Source: Arthrobacter sp. SO5
GTDB taxonomy: Bacteria; Actinomycetota; Actinomycetes; Actinomycetales; Micrococcaceae
Assembly: GCF_020532805.1 (NCBI RefSeq)
Contig: NZ_MQTQ01000030.1
Span: 1-58,891 of the forward strand
Direction: 5' to 3'
DNA: 58,891 nucleotides
Each line of letters opens with the position of its first letter. Positions within the stretch are counted from its first letter, which is position 1. The notes under the pieces are model-generated. The model saw nothing but the letters and a program-made list of their open reading frames with translations, was not told the origin of the DNA and ran no database searches. A program made the position numbers and the translations under genes. Shown here in pieces: positions 24,033 to 32,322 of this stretch.

Positions 24033-25721
24033 ATGGAGACAACTGACCAGCAGCCCTGGGTGAAGAACTACCAGCCGGGCGTCCCGGCCCAGATTCAACT
24101 GCCCACGGAATCGCTAGTCGCAATGCTGGAACGGTCCGTGGCCGAGGCCGGGAGCGCCCCCGCGCTGGAGTTCTTCGGCCGCCGGACCACCTACACGGAG
24201 CTTGGCGGGCAGATCGACCGGGCCGCGGAGGGCCTGCGCCGCCTCGGCGTGCGGGCAGGGGACCGGGTGGCCCTGATCCTGCCCAACTGCCCGCAGCACG
24301 TCGTCGCCTTCTACGCGGTGCTGCGCCTGGGCGCCGTCGTCGTCGAACACAACCCGCTGTACACGCCCCGGGAACTCCGCCACCAGTTCGAGAACCATCA
24401 GGCCCGGATCGCGATTGTCTGGGACAAGGCGGCGGCCGCCGTCCGGGATTTCCCGTCCGACATCGAGATCGACCACGTGGTCTCGGTGAACCTCCTCGAG
24501 GCGTTCCCCGCCGTCAAGCGCCTGGCCCTGCACCTGCCGGTGAAGAAACTGCGCGAATCCCGCGAGGCCCTGAGCGGCCCCGCGCCGGGGACCATCCCGT
24601 GGAAGGATCTGCTCAGCCACGGCCCCATCGACGCCGAACACCCGCGGCCCGCGGTGGACGATCTCGCCGCCATTCAATACACCTCGGGCACCACCGGCGT
24701 GCCCAAGGGCGCCATGCTGACCCACTTCAATCTCTATTCCAATGCCCTGCAGGGCGAGGCCTGGATGCATGGCGCGGAGTACCGGAAGGAGATCTTTTAC
24801 GCGATCCTGCCGATGTTCCACGCGTTCGGGATGACGCTCTACCTCACCTACGGAATCCGGAAACAGGGCCTGCTGGTGCTCTTCCCCAAGTTCGACCCGG
24901 ACCTGATCCTCACGGCGATGAAGAAGTCGCCCGCCACTGTTTACTGCGCGGTCCCGCCGATCTACGAGCGCACCGCCATGGCCGCGAAGGAGAAGGGCAT
25001 CTCGCTGCGGTCCTGCAAATACTGCATTTCCGGCGCCATGAACCTGCCGGACCATGTGGTGGAGCTGTGGGAATCGGTCTCCGGCGGGCTGCTGGTGGAG
25101 GGCTACGGCATGACCGAGTCCTCTCCCGTAGCGCTGGGCAACCCGTTCCATCCCACGCGCCGCAACGGCACGATCGGCGTTCCGTTCCCCTCGACCCTCA
25201 TGAAGGTCGCGGACCTGGACGACCCCGGCGTCGAGGTGCCGCAGGGCCACCCGGGGGAGCTGTTGATTAAAGGCCCGCAGGTATTCCAGGGCTACTGGAA
25301 CAACCCGGAGGAAACCGCAAAGGTACTCACCACCGACGGCTGGCTGCGCACCGGCGACGTCGTCACCGTGGACGGCGACGGGTTCACCACGATCGTGGAC
25401 CGCGCCAAGGAACTCATCATCACGGGCGGTTTCAACGTAGCGCCCACCGAGGTGGAGACGGTGCTGCGCCTGCATGCCGACGTCAGGGACGCCGCCGTCG
25501 TGGGCAAGCCGCTTGAACGTGGTGGCGAGATGGTGGTCGCCGCCGTGGAGCTGGAACCCGGAAGCGCCCTGGACGAGGCCGCCCTGCGCGAGCACTGCCG
25601 CGAGCACCTGGCCGGTTACAAGGTCCCCAAGCGGATAGTCGCCATCCCGGACATGCCGCGTTCGATGCTCGGCAAGATCCTCCGCAAGCAGGTCAAGGAA
25701 CAGGTCCTGCCGGCGCTTTGA
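24033..25721 (+). CDS. Long-chain fatty acid-CoA ligase (AMP-binding)
   Basis: A 562-residue acyl-adenylate-forming enzyme that activates a carboxylic acid to its CoA thioester. The start METTDQQPWVKNYQPGVPAQ is preceded by AGGAG. Core motifs are the P-loop YTSGTTGVPKGAMLTH (A3), GYGMTESSP (A5), TGDVVTVDGDGFTTIVDRAK (A7/A8 with the hinge DRAKELIITGGFNV) and the catalytic Lys near the end in MLGKILRKQVKEQV (A10). This matches the FadD type used in fatty-acid degradation and fits with the ETF genes nearby, although they are not linked in one operon. Confidence 0.92.
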   Translation: METTDQQPWVKNYQPGVPAQIQLPTESLVAMLERSVAEAGSAPALEFFGRRTTYTELGGQIDRAAEGLRRLGVRAGDRVALILPNCPQHVVAFYAVLRLGAVVVEHNPLYTPRELRHQFENHQARIAIVWDKAAAAVRDFPSDIEIDHVVSVNLLEAFPAVKRLALHLPVKKLRESREALSGPAPGTIPWKDLLSHGPIDAEHPRPAVDDLAAIQYTSGTTGVPKGAMLTHFNLYSNALQGEAWMHGAEYRKEIFYAILPMFHAFGMTLYLTYGIRKQGLLVLFPKFDPDLILTAMKKSPATVYCAVPPIYERTAMAAKEKGISLRSCKYCISGAMNLPDHVVELWESVSGGLLVEGYGMTESSPVALGNPFHPTRRNGTIGVPFPSTLMKVADLDDPGVEVPQGHPGELLIKGPQVFQGYWNNPEETAKVLTTDGWLRTGDVVTVDGDGFTTIVDRAKELIITGGFNVAPTEVETVLRLHADVRDAAVVGKPLERGGEMVVAAVELEPGSALDEAALREHCREHLAGYKVPKRIVAIPDMPRSMLGKILRKQVKEQVLPAL

Positions 25722-25796
25722 GCCCCGTTGAGCCCCGCCGGGAGCGGTGCATACTGGAATTTAGACCCACATCCCGGCGGGAGAGGAAGGTGGCCG

Positions 25797-26396
25797 ATGG
25801 CTGGCGGGGGAGGATCGGCGTTCAGGCGCCGGGTGGAGCGGGCGGCCGAGCTGCGTGCGGTCCGGGCCAGCGGCAGTTCCGCCCGGGAGGATGCCGAGCT
25901 CACGGCGGCTGAGGAGGAACTCCGGCAGAAACGCGCCAACGTGGGCGACGCCGCCAAGGCCGATTACCTCATCCGCGACGCCATGGCGCAGGGGAAGTTC
26001 GACAACCTCAAGTATGCGGGCAAACCGATCCCCGGGCTGGGGGAGGCGTACGATCCGGACTGGTGGGTGAAGGGGCTCCTGGAGCGGGAGAACCTCACCG
26101 GCCTGGGCCCCAAAGCCATCCTGATCCGCACCGAAGACGCCGGGTTGGATGCCCTCCTAGATGCCCAGTACTCCGAAAAACAGGTCCGTGAACTCGTGGC
26201 GGACTTCAATGCGCGCGTGGTTGACGCGCGCCGGCAGCTCCAGGGCGGCCCGCCCGTGGTCACGAAGACCCGCGACCCCGACGCCGAGGTCCAGCGGTGG
26301 CTCGAACGCAGGAAAGCGGCCGCCGCCGCCCTGCCCGCGCCCGAGCCGGAGCAGGAGCGCCCGTGGTGGCGGCGGATCTGGCCCGCGACCCCGTAA
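25797..26396 (+). CDS. DUF1992 (DnaJ-homologue subfamily C28-like) protein
   Basis: A 199-residue protein. The ATG at 25797 follows GAGAGGAAGG. The DUF1992 core is recognisable: KADYLIRDAMAQGKFDNLKY then AGKPIPGLGEAYDPDWWVKG (residues 53-92), where the paired W and the GKPxP segment are conserved. The N-terminus is basic and helical, and the C-terminal tail ends in PWWRRIWPATP. The function of the domain is unknown; no J domain is present. Confidence 0.85.
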   Translation: MAGGGGSAFRRRVERAAELRAVRASGSSAREDAELTAAEEELRQKRANVGDAAKADYLIRDAMAQGKFDNLKYAGKPIPGLGEAYDPDWWVKGLLERENLTGLGPKAILIRTEDAGLDALLDAQYSEKQVRELVADFNARVVDARRQLQGGPPVVTKTRDPDAEVQRWLERRKAAAAALPAPEPEQERPWWRRIWPATP

Positions 26397-26422
26397 CCTG
26401 GCCTGCTCGCCAGGTGCGGTGT

Positions 26423-27064
26423 TTAGATGGTGCGCGGGGCCCGGGCCAGGTTGTCCTCGAGCTCCGCCGCATTCTGCCGGGCGCCGTAGGCGGGACGGTC
26501 ACGCTCGACACGCCAGCTTTCGGACAGGGGGCCGATATTGACGGTATCGAAGCCGAACTCGTCATAGAGCCGCTCCACCAGCTCCGCGGCCTCCGGGTAG
26601 TCGCTGGCGGTGGCCAGCGCCCGGCGGTCGGGCGTGCCGGCCGGCGTCCCGTCGGTGGCGATCTGGGTGGACATGATGTGGTTAAAGGCTTTGGCCACCT
26701 TGGACGCGGGCAGGTGCTCCTGCAGCATCCCGGAGGTGGTGGCCTCGCCGTTGTCCAGCGCCGGGATGCGGCCGTCCCGTTCCCAGTAGTAGTTGTTCGT
26801 ATCGACGACGATCTTGCCGGCGAGCGGCTCCACGGGGATGTCGCCAATGTTCTTGAGCGGTACGGTCACGACGACGAACTCGCCTGCCGCTGCTGCCTCG
26901 GCCGGCGTCGCGGCGCGGGCCTTCGGGCCCAGTTCCGCCGCCAGTTCCGCGAGGGATTCCGGCCCGCGGGAATTGCTGATCACGACGTCGTAGCCGAGCT
27001 GCACCGCCTTGCTTGCGAGCTGGCTGCCAATGTGTCCTGCACCGATGATTCCGATAGTTGTCAT
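26423..27064 (-). CDS. NADPH-dependent F420 reductase-like protein
   Basis: A 213-residue Rossmann-fold protein starting MTTIGIIGAGHIGSQLASKA, the GxGxxG dinucleotide site with SNSRGPESLAEL as the NADP-phosphate-binding loop. ETNNYYWERDG-like sequence (VVDTNNYYWERDGRIPALDN) and AFNHIMSTQIATDG match the Npd/F420-dependent NADP oxidoreductase family (COG2085). It could transfer hydride between NADP and F420 or act on another substrate; family members are often annotated this way without proof. Monocistronic and convergent with the DUF1992 gene. Confidence 0.85.
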   Translation of the reverse strand: MTTIGIIGAGHIGSQLASKAVQLGYDVVISNSRGPESLAELAAELGPKARAATPAEAAAAGEFVVVTVPLKNIGDIPVEPLAGKIVVDTNNYYWERDGRIPALDNGEATTSGMLQEHLPASKVAKAFNHIMSTQIATDGTPAGTPDRRALATASDYPEAAELVERLYDEFGFDTVNIGPLSESWRVERDRPAYGARQNAAELEDNLARAPRTI

Positions 27065-27130
27065 GTCCCTGCCAACACCGTTCCCGGCCGGGTTATTTCG
27101 CGGCGCTCCGATCGGGCGCCGGGCCGGGGC

Positions 27131-27448
27131 TTACCGCCGCAGCCAGTCCTGGTTGAAATCCGGGTGCTCGAAGTAAGGCAGCGCCAGGGCATTCAGCGAC
27201 TGTGACATCCAGTCGATGGACGCTGGAACCAGATGGCCGTCCCCGGACGCCCCGCTGACCATTGCGGCGAGGGCGGCCTGGCGGGCGGATTCCACGATGC
27301 CAATCAACCGCCGTTTGGCCTCGCATTCGAGCAGCAGGCGGCGTTCGTACCATTCGGCCGCCACGGAAACGGTTCTGTCGGTGAGGAGGGTCCGCGCCGC
27401 AGCTTCGTCTTCGGTGATGCGCTCGGACAGGAAGTCAACGATGTCCAC
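27131..27448 (-). CDS. DUF6221-like protein
   Basis: A 105-residue protein, MDIVDFLSERITEDEAAART at the start and YFEHPDFNQDWLRR at the end. This layout (an acidic helix xFLxxRxxEDExxAR, a long helical middle with LLECEAKRRLIGIVES, and a final HPDF...W) is that of DUF6221, a small actinobacterial family often found in phage and mobile regions. Here no mobile gene is adjacent. Function unknown. It has 35 bp to the antiporter gene upstream on the same strand. Confidence 0.7.
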   Translation of the reverse strand: MDIVDFLSERITEDEAAARTLLTDRTVSVAAEWYERRLLLECEAKRRLIGIVESARQAALAAMVSGASGDGHLVPASIDWMSQSLNALALPYFEHPDFNQDWLRR

Positions 27449-27483
27449 AGAATGAGATTACGCGCCGGTCGGCTGCCTTGGCA

Positions 27484-29358
27484 TCAGCCCAGCAGGCCGT
27501 CTTCGTAGCACCAGCGCCAGTCCTCCCCGGGTTCGATGCTTCGCATGACGGGGTGGCCCGTCGCTTCGAAGTGCCTGGACGCGTGGGTTCCGGGCGAGGA
27601 ATCACAGCAACCCACCGTGCTGCAGGTCAGGCACATCCTCAGGTGGACCGGCGTCGTGCCTTCGTTGGCGCAATCCGCGCAGAAGGCGTCGGCCGGGACC
27701 TTTGCGGAGGGCGCGGACTCCAAATGTTCGCACGCGCCGCCCGGCTGGGCCAGCCCCTCGCCCCCGGCCCCGCCGGCCACTTCCAGTTCCTCCAGGGCAG
27801 GCTCGAGCATGGATTCCTCAACGTCCAACCGATCCAGAACCTCGCTGAGCACCTCGTGGGCGTACTCGCCGCCGCGCCTCAATTCCAGCACCTTCGCCCG
27901 CTCGGCCTGAAGCATGGCCAGCCGCAGCTGGGCGTAGCGCTGGCTCGGCGTGGACGCCTCCGCGGTCGGCCGGCCCAGCCGTTCCCATGCCGCAAGCCCG
28001 CGTTCCTGCGTGCGGCGCTTCAACATCGCCACGACTTCGGGGGGATCACTTTCGACGCGCAGTTCACGCAGCCGCTCCACTCCCGCCTCCGTGGCCAGCT
28101 GCATCAGCGAGGCCTGGTTCAAGGCATCCTCCCGCGGGTCCGGGCCCTGGACTCCAAGCAGCCGGACCAGGCCCGGAAGAGTCAGGCCCTGCAGCGTCAG
28201 GGTGCCGGCGACCACCACCATAGCCGCCAGGACCAGCACGGAGCGGTGCTCCAAATCCGAGGGCAGGACCAGCACCGCCGCCAGCGTCACGACGCCGCGC
28301 ATGCCGGCCCAGGAAACAATGGCCGCGGACTGCCACTGCGGGGCCGGGTCCTTCCGCTGGACGGCCGGGATCAGCCGCGGCAGGTAGGTTGCGGGGAACA
28401 CCCAGACCGGCCGGAACAGCAGCACCGCCAGTAGGATGATGGCGCAGCCGGTCCAGATCCTGGCGGCCCCCAGCGAGTCGTCCTGCACGCCCTCGATGAT
28501 TGTCCGGACCTGAAGCCCGATCAGCAGAAACACGGAGTTCTCCAGCAGGAACTGCACGGTGTTCCAGTTGCTGCGCTGGCTTAGCCGTGCGGCTCCGTTG
28601 GGCATTGACGGCGCCTTGGTGCCCATCACGAGCCCCGTCACGACGACGGCGAGGACGCCGGAGGCGTGGATCGCCTCGGCCGGAAGGTAGGCGGCAAACG
28701 GGGCCATGAGCGACGTTGCGGTGTTGATCGACACGTTGCGGATCCGTTGCCGGAGCTGGGTGAGGACGTACGCTGCGGCGAGGCCCACGGCCAGTCCGCC
28801 GCCGGCCGCGAGGAGGAATCCGCCGGCGATTTCAGCGGCGGAGACGGAGCCGGCGATGGCGGCGATAGCCGCGCGGAGGCAGACCAGCGCCGTCGCGTCG
28901 TTGACCAGGGACTCGCCTTCAAGAATGGCGACGATCTTGCGCGGCATCCCCACCTTGCGCGCGATGGCGGTCGCCGCGACGGCGTCGGGAGGCGCTACGA
29001 CGGCGCCGAGGGCAATTGCGGCGGCCAACGGAATCTCGGGGAACAGCCACCAGACGACGAAGCCCACAGCGACGGTCCCGAAGATCACATAGCCGACGGA
29101 CAGCAGCGCGATGGATCGGCGGTTCGATCCGAAGTCATACAGCGAGGTCCGCAGCGCTGCGGCGTAGAGCAGCGGCGGCAGCAACCCGACCAGGACGAGC
29201 TCGGGGTTCAGCTCGATCGGGGGAACGAATGGCAGGAAAGATCCAATGACCCCGGCCAGGACCAGCAGCAGGGGGACGGAGACGTTGATCTTCCGCCCCA
29301 GTGCACTGGCCGCGCAGACCACCGCCACGATCACGAGCAGTCCTAGGGCGACTTCCAT
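27484..29358 (-). CDS. CPA1 Na+/H+ antiporter fused to a UBP-type zinc finger
   Basis: A 624-residue protein. Residues 1-400 hold about twelve membrane helices of the CPA1 type, with the ion-site helix VAPPDAVAATAIARKVGMPR and LEGESLVNDATALV (the ND pair), and LENSVFLLIGLQVRTII later. Residues 400-540 form a cytosolic helical region. Residues 543-624 are a zinc finger of the ubiquitin-carboxyl-hydrolase (UBP) type: CEHL, then CADC, CLTC, GCC, THASRHFEATGHP and a tryptophan-rich end (DWRWCYEDGLLG). It exchanges Na+ (or K+) for protons. The zinc domain probably senses or anchors, since bacteria lack ubiquitin. Confidence 0.9.
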   Translation of the reverse strand: MEVALGLLVIVAVVCAASALGRKINVSVPLLLVLAGVIGSFLPFVPPIELNPELVLVGLLPPLLYAAALRTSLYDFGSNRRSIALLSVGYVIFGTVAVGFVVWWLFPEIPLAAAIALGAVVAPPDAVAATAIARKVGMPRKIVAILEGESLVNDATALVCLRAAIAAIAGSVSAAEIAGGFLLAAGGGLAVGLAAAYVLTQLRQRIRNVSINTATSLMAPFAAYLPAEAIHASGVLAVVVTGLVMGTKAPSMPNGAARLSQRSNWNTVQFLLENSVFLLIGLQVRTIIEGVQDDSLGAARIWTGCAIILLAVLLFRPVWVFPATYLPRLIPAVQRKDPAPQWQSAAIVSWAGMRGVVTLAAVLVLPSDLEHRSVLVLAAMVVVAGTLTLQGLTLPGLVRLLGVQGPDPREDALNQASLMQLATEAGVERLRELRVESDPPEVVAMLKRRTQERGLAAWERLGRPTAEASTPSQRYAQLRLAMLQAERAKVLELRRGGEYAHEVLSEVLDRLDVEESMLEPALEELEVAGGAGGEGLAQPGGACEHLESAPSAKVPADAFCADCANEGTTPVHLRMCLTCSTVGCCDSSPGTHASRHFEATGHPVMRSIEPGEDWRWCYEDGLLG

Positions 29359-29471
29359 CAGGCCATTCTCTCAGGTGTGGCCCGGTAGGCGGCTAGGCGA
29401 GGCTGCAGTCCCGGTCACAGACCGGACGACGACGGGACATCCCGCGGTCGTCCGCTGGCCTGCCGTGGCGG

Positions 29472-30911
29472 CTAATACTTGGCGATTTGGGTCAAATAGC
29501 CGTAGTAGTGTCCCGAGATGGGGTGGAACGGGTCGCCTGCGAAGCCGAAATCGCGGTTGTTCTCGTTGTATGACTTGGTGAGGGCCAGGAACCGCGCCAT
29601 CACGTCCTTGCCCGCGCCCTTGCACTGCCTGCTGCTGATGCACAGGGCAACCGATCCGGCCACCGCGGGACTGGCGAAGCTGGTTCCGTCCATCACCGCA
29701 TAGGCGGCAGGCAGCGGCGAAGTGGACGTTACGCAGACCCCGGGTCCGGCAACCGTGTGGGCCCTGTCCTTGCTCTGGGTGGCGAAGTTCGAGAACAAAG
29801 CCGGCTGGTCATCCAAACCCCGGCGGGACCAGTCTGCGGTGCCGCAGAGGGGGGACCCCAGGCCGCCGGCCTTTCCGTCGAAGTCCGCCATTGCGGTCGC
29901 GGTCAACACTTCGTCATAGGTCGCCGGAACGAAATTCGCCAAATCGGCACTGGAGTTGCCGGCGGCAACGGCATACACCACCCCGGCCTTCACCGAGCGG
30001 CAAATGGCGTAGTGCATCGGGTCCTTGCCCTTGCCGCAATTGGCAGTGTCGGCGCCGAGACCGCCGATGCTGATGTTGGCCACCTGGATGTCGTTGGTCT
30101 TGTCCTTGTCCTTGCGGGTGGCCGTCACCCAGTCGATGGCGCAGATCAGCATGGCCTCCGTGATCATGCCGTTGTCATCGGCAACGCGCACCGACCACAG
30201 CGGCGTCCCCGGCGCCGCGCCGATCACGCCGAAATCGTTGTCCTTGGCGCCGATTACGCCCGCTACGAACGTTCCGTGGCCCTCCAGATCCACAGGCGTC
30301 ACCTTGACCGGCGATCCTGTGCTGCAGTCCACCCCGCCGCGAACGTTGAGGTCCGGATGGGTGCTGTCGATGCCTGAGTCGATGACCGCCACGTTGACGT
30401 CGACCGGACTCCTGGCGCCCTTATTGACCCCGCCCGGCGCGGTCCCGCCGACGCGCTGCCACCAGTGCTGGGGCACCTGCGGCCCTGCGGCCGGGTCCGT
30501 CGGCTGGGCGAAGGTCCGGTCCGCCGTGATGAAGTCGACGCCCGGATCCGTGGCGAGCCGTGCCGCCGTCGACGCGGTCATTTTCGCGGCGTAACCGTTT
30601 ACGGCGTCCCGGTAGACAGTGGAGACCGTGAAGCCGTAGCTGCCTTGCTGGGCGGCAGCGGCGGCCGCCGGATCCACGACGCCGTCCTGCAGCACCACGA
30701 TGTAGCTCTGTTGCGTGTCGGCTGCTGCTGCGGGGGCCGCGGCGGCAAATCCGGCGCCGACGGCCAATGCCACTGCGGCGACGGCGCCCAGGAGTCTCCG
30801 AGACCACGGTTTGTTGTTGGGGGGCGCGGCGCCCGCCCGGTCCCGGCGCGGTGCCGCGGCTAGCGATGCCTGCTGCGCTGGTGATGCCTGGCGTCGGATG
30901 TGGCTGGACAT
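29472..30911 (-). CDS. Secreted subtilisin-like serine protease (S8)
   Basis: A 479-residue pre-pro-protease. A long N-terminal region precedes a signal peptide (about residues 38-64, LGAVAAVALAVGAGFAAAAP then AAAAD). An I9 propeptide follows (YIVVLQDGVVD ... YAAKMTASTAARLATDPGVD). The catalytic triad is Asp178 (VAVIDSGID), His212 (EGHGTFVAGVIGA) and Ser411 (DGTSFASPAVAG), with the oxyanion Asn in AVAAGNSSAD. Four or more cysteines in the mature domain suggest disulfides. The long basic extension before the hydrophobic core may mean the true start is an internal codon, but no better ribosome site is seen. Confidence 0.92.
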   Translation of the reverse strand: MSSHIRRQASPAQQASLAAAPRRDRAGAAPPNNKPWSRRLLGAVAAVALAVGAGFAAAAPAAAADTQQSYIVVLQDGVVDPAAAAAAQQGSYGFTVSTVYRDAVNGYAAKMTASTAARLATDPGVDFITADRTFAQPTDPAAGPQVPQHWWQRVGGTAPGGVNKGARSPVDVNVAVIDSGIDSTHPDLNVRGGVDCSTGSPVKVTPVDLEGHGTFVAGVIGAKDNDFGVIGAAPGTPLWSVRVADDNGMITEAMLICAIDWVTATRKDKDKTNDIQVANISIGGLGADTANCGKGKDPMHYAICRSVKAGVVYAVAAGNSSADLANFVPATYDEVLTATAMADFDGKAGGLGSPLCGTADWSRRGLDDQPALFSNFATQSKDRAHTVAGPGVCVTSTSPLPAAYAVMDGTSFASPAVAGSVALCISSRQCKGAGKDVMARFLALTKSYNENNRDFGFAGDPFHPISGHYYGYLTQIAKY

Positions 30912-31165
30912 TGTGGCCTCCCGTTAAGCGTCTTCGCTATTGAGTGCCCCCCTGACATAGCTTAGGCCCGCGCCTTCGTCTTGCACACGGGGCCTTGGGA
31001 AAATCTTGGACCGGCGCACCAGGTGTTGGCTGCTGACACGGATGTGTTCACGAGGGGTTACCGCGGGGTGGGAACTTCGTCCGAGGTTCGCCGCCGTCTA
31101 CTGCGCAGCGGGAGTATATTTCGAAGGAGGAAGCGGGGTTTTTGCGCGGCAAAGGAGGCGCCGGG

Positions 31166-31915
31166 ATGGGTTCCAATTCAGCGGCAACCGGGGTGCAGAC
31201 GGCAGAAGAGCCGGCAGGACCCCCGGTCGACGAGGCCGAGCTTGCCATCCGCCTCGGCAATATCGCCCGCGAACTGCAGCACGAGAATAACCCTGATTCA
31301 GTGCTGGCCGGCATCGTCCATGCCGCACTGGAACTCGTGCCGCATGCCGCCGATGCCTCGATCAGCCTCGTCACGGGCCGGCGCCGGATTGTCTCCCGGG
31401 CCGCGTCCAGCGACCTGCCCCGCAGGGTGGACGCGCTGCAGAGCGAAACCGGTCAAGGGCCGTGCCTGGACGCCTCCTACGAGGAACGGGTGGTCAGCGT
31501 CCCGGACTTCAGCACCGACCAGCGCTGGCCCGACTTTTCCCGGCCCGCGTTCGAGCTCGGGGCGCGGAGCATGCTCTCCTTCCAGCTCTTCGTTGACGGC
31601 GACCACCTGGGCGTTCTGAACCTCTTCGGAAGTGAAGCCGGCGCTTTCGATGAAGAATCCGAACGAATCGGAGCGCTGGTAGCTGCCCATGCGGCCGTGG
31701 CCGTGGCCGGCAGCCAACAGGTCACTCAGCTCACCCAGGCGCTTGACACACGGGACCTGATTGGCCAGGCCAAGGGCATCCTCATGGAGCGGTTCAAGAT
31801 CACCGCGCAGCAGGCGTTCCTGCTGCTGTCGCGGACCAGTTCGGAGCTGAACATCAAGCTCCACGATGTCGCGGAACAACTGACCGTCAGCGGGGAAATG
31901 GCCAAGAAGGGCTGA
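31166..31915 (+). CDS. GAF-ANTAR RNA-binding regulator
   Basis: A 249-residue protein whose start at 31166 has an ideal AAAGGAGG seven bases upstream. Residues 30-180 form a GAF domain (SVLAGIVHAALELVPHAADA, SETGQGPCLDASYEERVVSV, LGVLNLFGSEAGAFDEESE). Residues 190-245 are an ANTAR domain (TRDLIGQAKGILMERFKITA then QQAFLLLSRTSSELNIKLHD), which binds paired hairpins in nascent RNA and prevents termination. The GAF ligand is unknown. The gene is divergent from the subtilase, separated by about 250 bp without visible genes. Confidence 0.9.
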   Translation: MGSNSAATGVQTAEEPAGPPVDEAELAIRLGNIARELQHENNPDSVLAGIVHAALELVPHAADASISLVTGRRRIVSRAASSDLPRRVDALQSETGQGPCLDASYEERVVSVPDFSTDQRWPDFSRPAFELGARSMLSFQLFVDGDHLGVLNLFGSEAGAFDEESERIGALVAAHAAVAVAGSQQVTQLTQALDTRDLIGQAKGILMERFKITAQQAFLLLSRTSSELNIKLHDVAEQLTVSGEMAKKG

Positions 31916-31936
31916 CGCCAACACGCCCGGAGAGGC

Positions 31937-32137
31937 CTAAAGCTCCCCGGACGGGGAGCCCTGCAGCGGGTCAGGCCCGCGCCCGGATCCCTGGGTCCCG
32001 TGGGCTGACCAGTCCGCGGTGGCCACCAGCGGAGCCCACGCGGCAATAATCGCCAGGAGGATCGCGAGCAGGATCAGCCGCGGCCAAAAGAACGGTCCCC
32101 TCGATACCTGACGCGGTGACAATGCCGGATTCCCCAT
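31937..32137 (-). CDS. Small membrane protein duplicating the MCO anchor
   Basis: A 66-residue protein starting MGNPALSPRQVSRGPFFWPR, then a hydrophobic helix (LILLAILLAIIAAWAPLV) and a polar tail. Its N-terminus matches that of the multicopper oxidase upstream position for position: both have MG, a Ser-Pro-Arg/Ser-Arg stretch, RGPFxWPR, ILL and a proline after the helix. It therefore looks like a partial duplication of the oxidase 5' end that kept only the anchor. A hairpin terminator lies between the two genes. It may be a remnant or a functional anchor peptide. Confidence 0.55.
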   Translation of the reverse strand: MGNPALSPRQVSRGPFFWPRLILLAILLAIIAAWAPLVATADWSAHGTQGSGRGPDPLQGSPSGEL

Positions 32138-32266
32138 TTTCCCTGCCTCTTTCGTTGTGTTCGACTGCCGGAAAGGGTGACAGCCCTCCCCGGGAGCCTA
32201 AGGATCTTTGCTTGGCATTTCCTTGGGCCGGGGCCCGGGCCGGATCGCCAGTCCGGCTTGACCAGG

Positions 32267-32304
32267 GAGGACGACGGCGTGGCCCGGGCGCCGCCGTCGT
32301 CCTC
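32267..32304 (-). terminator. Hairpin after multicopper oxidase
   Basis: GAGGACGACGGCG (32267-32279) pairs perfectly with 32292-32304 over a 12-nt loop, 18 bp after the oxidase stop codon. A 13-bp GC-rich stem with no clear U-tract. Confidence 0.65.
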
Positions 32305-32322
32305 ACTGTCGGGTGGCGCGTC

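Noticed and set aside
24114..25607. Open minus frame of almost 500 codons
   Set aside because: It mirrors the acyl-CoA ligase gene. Composition (His/Gln/Arg/Val-rich, no motif) shows a shadow frame.
30912..31165. RNA gene in the divergent gap between protease and GAF-ANTAR genes
   Set aside because: No strong fold or conserved motif was visible; it is most simply two promoters.
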